From positions 124,001-188,000 of the forward strand of contig NZ_CP006821.1 of assembly GCF_000600085.1 (NCBI RefSeq): a stretch of 64,000 nt of DNA, read 5' to 3'. The position numbers and the translations under genes are program-made. Positions 62,200 through 64,000 of this stretch are shown here, in pieces. Positions within the stretch are counted from its first letter, which is position 1, and each line of letters opens with the position of its first letter. A model generated the notes under the pieces. That model was not told where the DNA came from and ran no database searches. It was given only the letters and a program-made list of their open reading frames with translations. This DNA is from Helicobacter pylori oki112. Lineage in GTDB: Bacteria > Campylobacterota > Campylobacteria > Campylobacterales > Helicobacteraceae.

Positions 62200-63056
62200 A
62201 ACGGATTTTATTTTTTTTAGTAGCTACGACTTTTTTGTTGAGAGCAGAAACGGATTCTGCCACTATTAACACTACAGTTGATCCCAATGTTATGTTTTCT
62301 GAAAGCTCCACAGGGAATGTGAAAAAAGACCGCAAGAGGGTTTTAAAGAGTATGGTTAATTTGGAAAAAGAGCGCGTGAAGAATTTTAACCAGTATTCTG
62401 AAACCAAGATGAGTAAGGGCGACTTATCCGCTTTTGGAGCTTTCTTTAAGGGGAGTTTGGAAAGCTGTGTGGAGCAAAAGGTTTGTTATTATGAGCATAA
62501 AGACGGCAAGGTTTCTTTTGTGGTGAATGACAGGGAGAAGTTTTATAAACATGTGCTTAAAGACTTAGGGACAGAGCTTTCACTCCCTTTGTTTAACTGG
62601 CTTTACAAAGGCTCGGATTTTGGGGCTTTGCATGAGCAGTTTGGGGATATGTATGATGGGTATATCAAATATTTGATCAGCATGGTTAGAGTAAGCCAAA
62701 AAGAAAAGGCTAGAAAACTGGATGCAGTCACTCTTAAAAAAATGGAAGATCAAGCTGAGAAAGACACTAAGGCAGCGTTTCAAAAGAGGAGCAGTGGGGA
62801 GCTTAAAAGCCATACTGATAGCCCTGAATTTATAAGCTCTTCTAAGAAAGCACAGGATGCTTCTAATCCGGATCTAGATCCTACGACTAACGCTAACACG
62901 CTCAAAGAAACAGCTTCAAAAGAGCCGGAGACTTCTTCAAAGAAAGAGAAAAAACCTAAGAAAAAACGCCACCTTTCAAAGCAAGAAAGGCAACAACAAG
63001 CCTTGCAACAAGAGTTTGAAAAACAAATTAGCGACTCTAGTAAGTCTGAAAAATAG
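62196..63056 (+). CDS. Exported hypothetical protein with Lys/Gln-rich tail
   Basis: A 286-residue protein of unknown function (HP0130 counterpart, memory). Signal MKRILFFLVATTFLLRA, helical middle part with a Cys pair (ESCVEQKVCYYEH), and a low-complexity basic tail (SSKKEKKPKKKRHLSKQERQ). GTG start with AGGAG 6 bases upstream. Secreted or periplasmic by signal peptide. Confidence 0.8.
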   Translation: MKRILFFLVATTFLLRAETDSATINTTVDPNVMFSESSTGNVKKDRKRVLKSMVNLEKERVKNFNQYSETKMSKGDLSAFGAFFKGSLESCVEQKVCYYEHKDGKVSFVVNDREKFYKHVLKDLGTELSLPLFNWLYKGSDFGALHEQFGDMYDGYIKYLISMVRVSQKEKARKLDAVTLKKMEDQAEKDTKAAFQKRSSGELKSHTDSPEFISSSKKAQDASNPDLDPTTNANTLKETASKEPETSSKKEKKPKKKRHLSKQERQQQALQQEFEKQISDSSKSEK

Positions 63057-63327
63057 CTAACTTACTTTTTTAGTAGGGGGCTTTAAATGAGTTTCAACGC
63101 TCCTTTTTAGGCTTTATATTTAGGCTTTTAGCTCCCTATCACTCCGTCCTGTGTTAGGACTATCTCTTTTAAAAGCCACCGCTTTTTTAAAGCCTTTAAG
63201 CTTTTTGGCTTTCTTTTGTGGTAACGATTGGTAACAATTAGCTTAAGGTTTTGTTACGCAAAAATCTTTGAATATAATGGTTGATAGAGTTAAAAATAAT
63301 CTCCTTTTAAAACTCCTTAGCAGAAAT

Positions 63328-63554
63328 CCCAATCGTCTTTAGCGTTTGGAATGAATGCCACTTAATTCATAGTAATATCCCCATTCGTATCTAGTATAGG
63401 AAGTGTGAAAAGTTACGCCTTTGGAGATATGATGTGTGAGAGAGAATGCGTTGGAGCTTAAACTCTGTAAAATCTCTACGATAGGGATACAGAGTGAGAA
63501 CCAAACTCTCCCTAACATCAGTCTAGGAAGCCCAAAGCGTCTTTGGCGATTGGG
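63328..63554. repeat. Segment bounded by imperfect inverted repeats
   Basis: Left end 63328-63349 begins CCCAATCG and ends TTTGG; the reverse complement of 63532-63554 also begins CCCAATCG and ends TTTGG, with a diverged core. A 77-codon minus-strand frame (63339-63572, TTG start, no ribosome binding site) overlaps it and is not supported. The rest of 63057-64000 shows a possible TATAAT at 63273, a weak hairpin (63189-63212) and a G-rich palindrome near 63731, but no convincing gene. Confidence 0.35.
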
Positions 63555-64000
63555 TGCTTCACGATATTTCAACGCATTTTATGAAAGCGTGTAAAAATTT
63601 TTGGTTTTATTTTAATGGAATATTAGTAATCAAATTTAAAAAATACCTTTGAGTGTTTTTCACAATCAAAATAAAAAAGCTTGCGTAGCAAGTGAATAGT
63701 TTCTCATAACACGCTCTTAGGGGATTTTAAAAAAGGGGGTTGTAGGGGAATGATTTCAAAATGCCCTATTCTCTTATGAGTTCAAATAAACTTAATGAGT
63801 TTTATTATTAAATGGAATTTAAAAACGATGAAACAAAATTTTAAAACCCTATGTTTAAAAATTTTTGAAGGATATTAAAGTTGGATAGGGCTTATTTGTA
63901 TTTGTTAAAAACAAAGCCTTTTTTACGAACTTAAAGCCCCTAAAGTTAAGAACTATCCCTTAGCATTTTAAGGTTTTGGCCAATCCCCCTAACGAGGTCT

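Noticed and set aside
63140-63175. Third copy of the non-coding repeat (CTCCGTCCT seen here)
   Set aside because: Only about nine bases match (followed by a GTCCTGTGTTAGGAC hairpin); none of the other conserved blocks are present.
63339-63572. 77-codon minus-strand frame as a gene
   Set aside because: TTG start without ribosome binding site, overlaps the inverted-repeat segment, and shows no recognised domain. Kept only as part of the repeat description.

Overview
The window is chromosomal DNA of Helicobacter pylori. The fused UreA urease subunit, flaB with a sigma-54 promoter, three Tlp chemoreceptors, Hor-type outer membrane proteins ending in aromatic residues, an intact CIRCE-like hrcA-grpE-dnaK operon and a phase-variable futC all point to this species. 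The gene order also matches, from memory, the stretch from ureB to just before sdaA in strain 26695 (HP0072 to about HP0131). No tool was run, so all calls rest on reading motifs, gene order and recalled family features.

Layout. 1-5020: 3'-truncated ureB, ureA with NikR operator, tRNA-Val, lspA-glmM, then rpsT and prfA. 5400-9520: a small secreted protein, the outer membrane protein horA, and a large exported protein with Met/Tyr and Asp/Asn/Met repeats. 9520-18240: a non-coding repeat element (copy A), tlpC, rpsI-rplM, a small membrane protein with mqo, an NlpC/P60 lipoprotein, and rpoD. 18460-23300: mtn-fabD (fabD is frameshifted), tRNA-Ser, the hrgA-hpyIIIM restriction-modification locus, and futC switched off at a C9 tract. 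23400-31780: a small coiled-coil protein, a 2-hydroxyacid dehydrogenase, repeat copy B in opposite orientation to A, a lipoprotein, thrC, tlpA-queH and a Hor-like barrel. 31790-38950: a glycosyltransferase, tlpB with a G11 tract in its leader, a 5'-nucleotidase, and the cysK-metB-luxS operon for reverse transsulfuration. 39060-44330: a frameshifted McrB-N-like protein, the heat-shock operon, a class II aldolase-like protein and a small internally repeated protein. 44340-51140: a Maf flagellin glycosylation factor, flaB, topA and a radical SAM protein. 51280-56530: a pair of recently duplicated coiled-coil proteins, then ppsA. 56700-59950: a tiny lipoprotein, then thrS-infC-rpmI-rplT. 60100-64000: horB, small exported proteins, and a gene-poor tail with a possible inverted-repeat element.

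How they work together. Urease, chemotaxis (TlpA/B/C), flagellin and flagellin glycosylation serve gastric colonisation. luxS-metB-cysK converts methionine-derived S-ribosylhomocysteine to cysteine and releases AI-2. Mtn supplies the LuxS substrate and probably also acts in futalosine-type menaquinone synthesis; Mqo then feeds electrons to menaquinone.

Most interesting points. (1) Two about 190-200 bp non-coding repeats (9681-9884 and 25014-25198, inverted), each just 3' of a gene with MYG-type motifs, with a right-end-like hairpin and conserved interior but no transposase or TnpB. (2) An apparent frameshift in the essential gene fabD at a T8 tract. (3) hrgA in place of the HpyIII endonuclease. 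(4) Paralogous coiled-coil genes sharing 471 bp with one mismatch, one with eight 21-bp heptad repeats and the other with an A10 tract beside its ribosome binding site.
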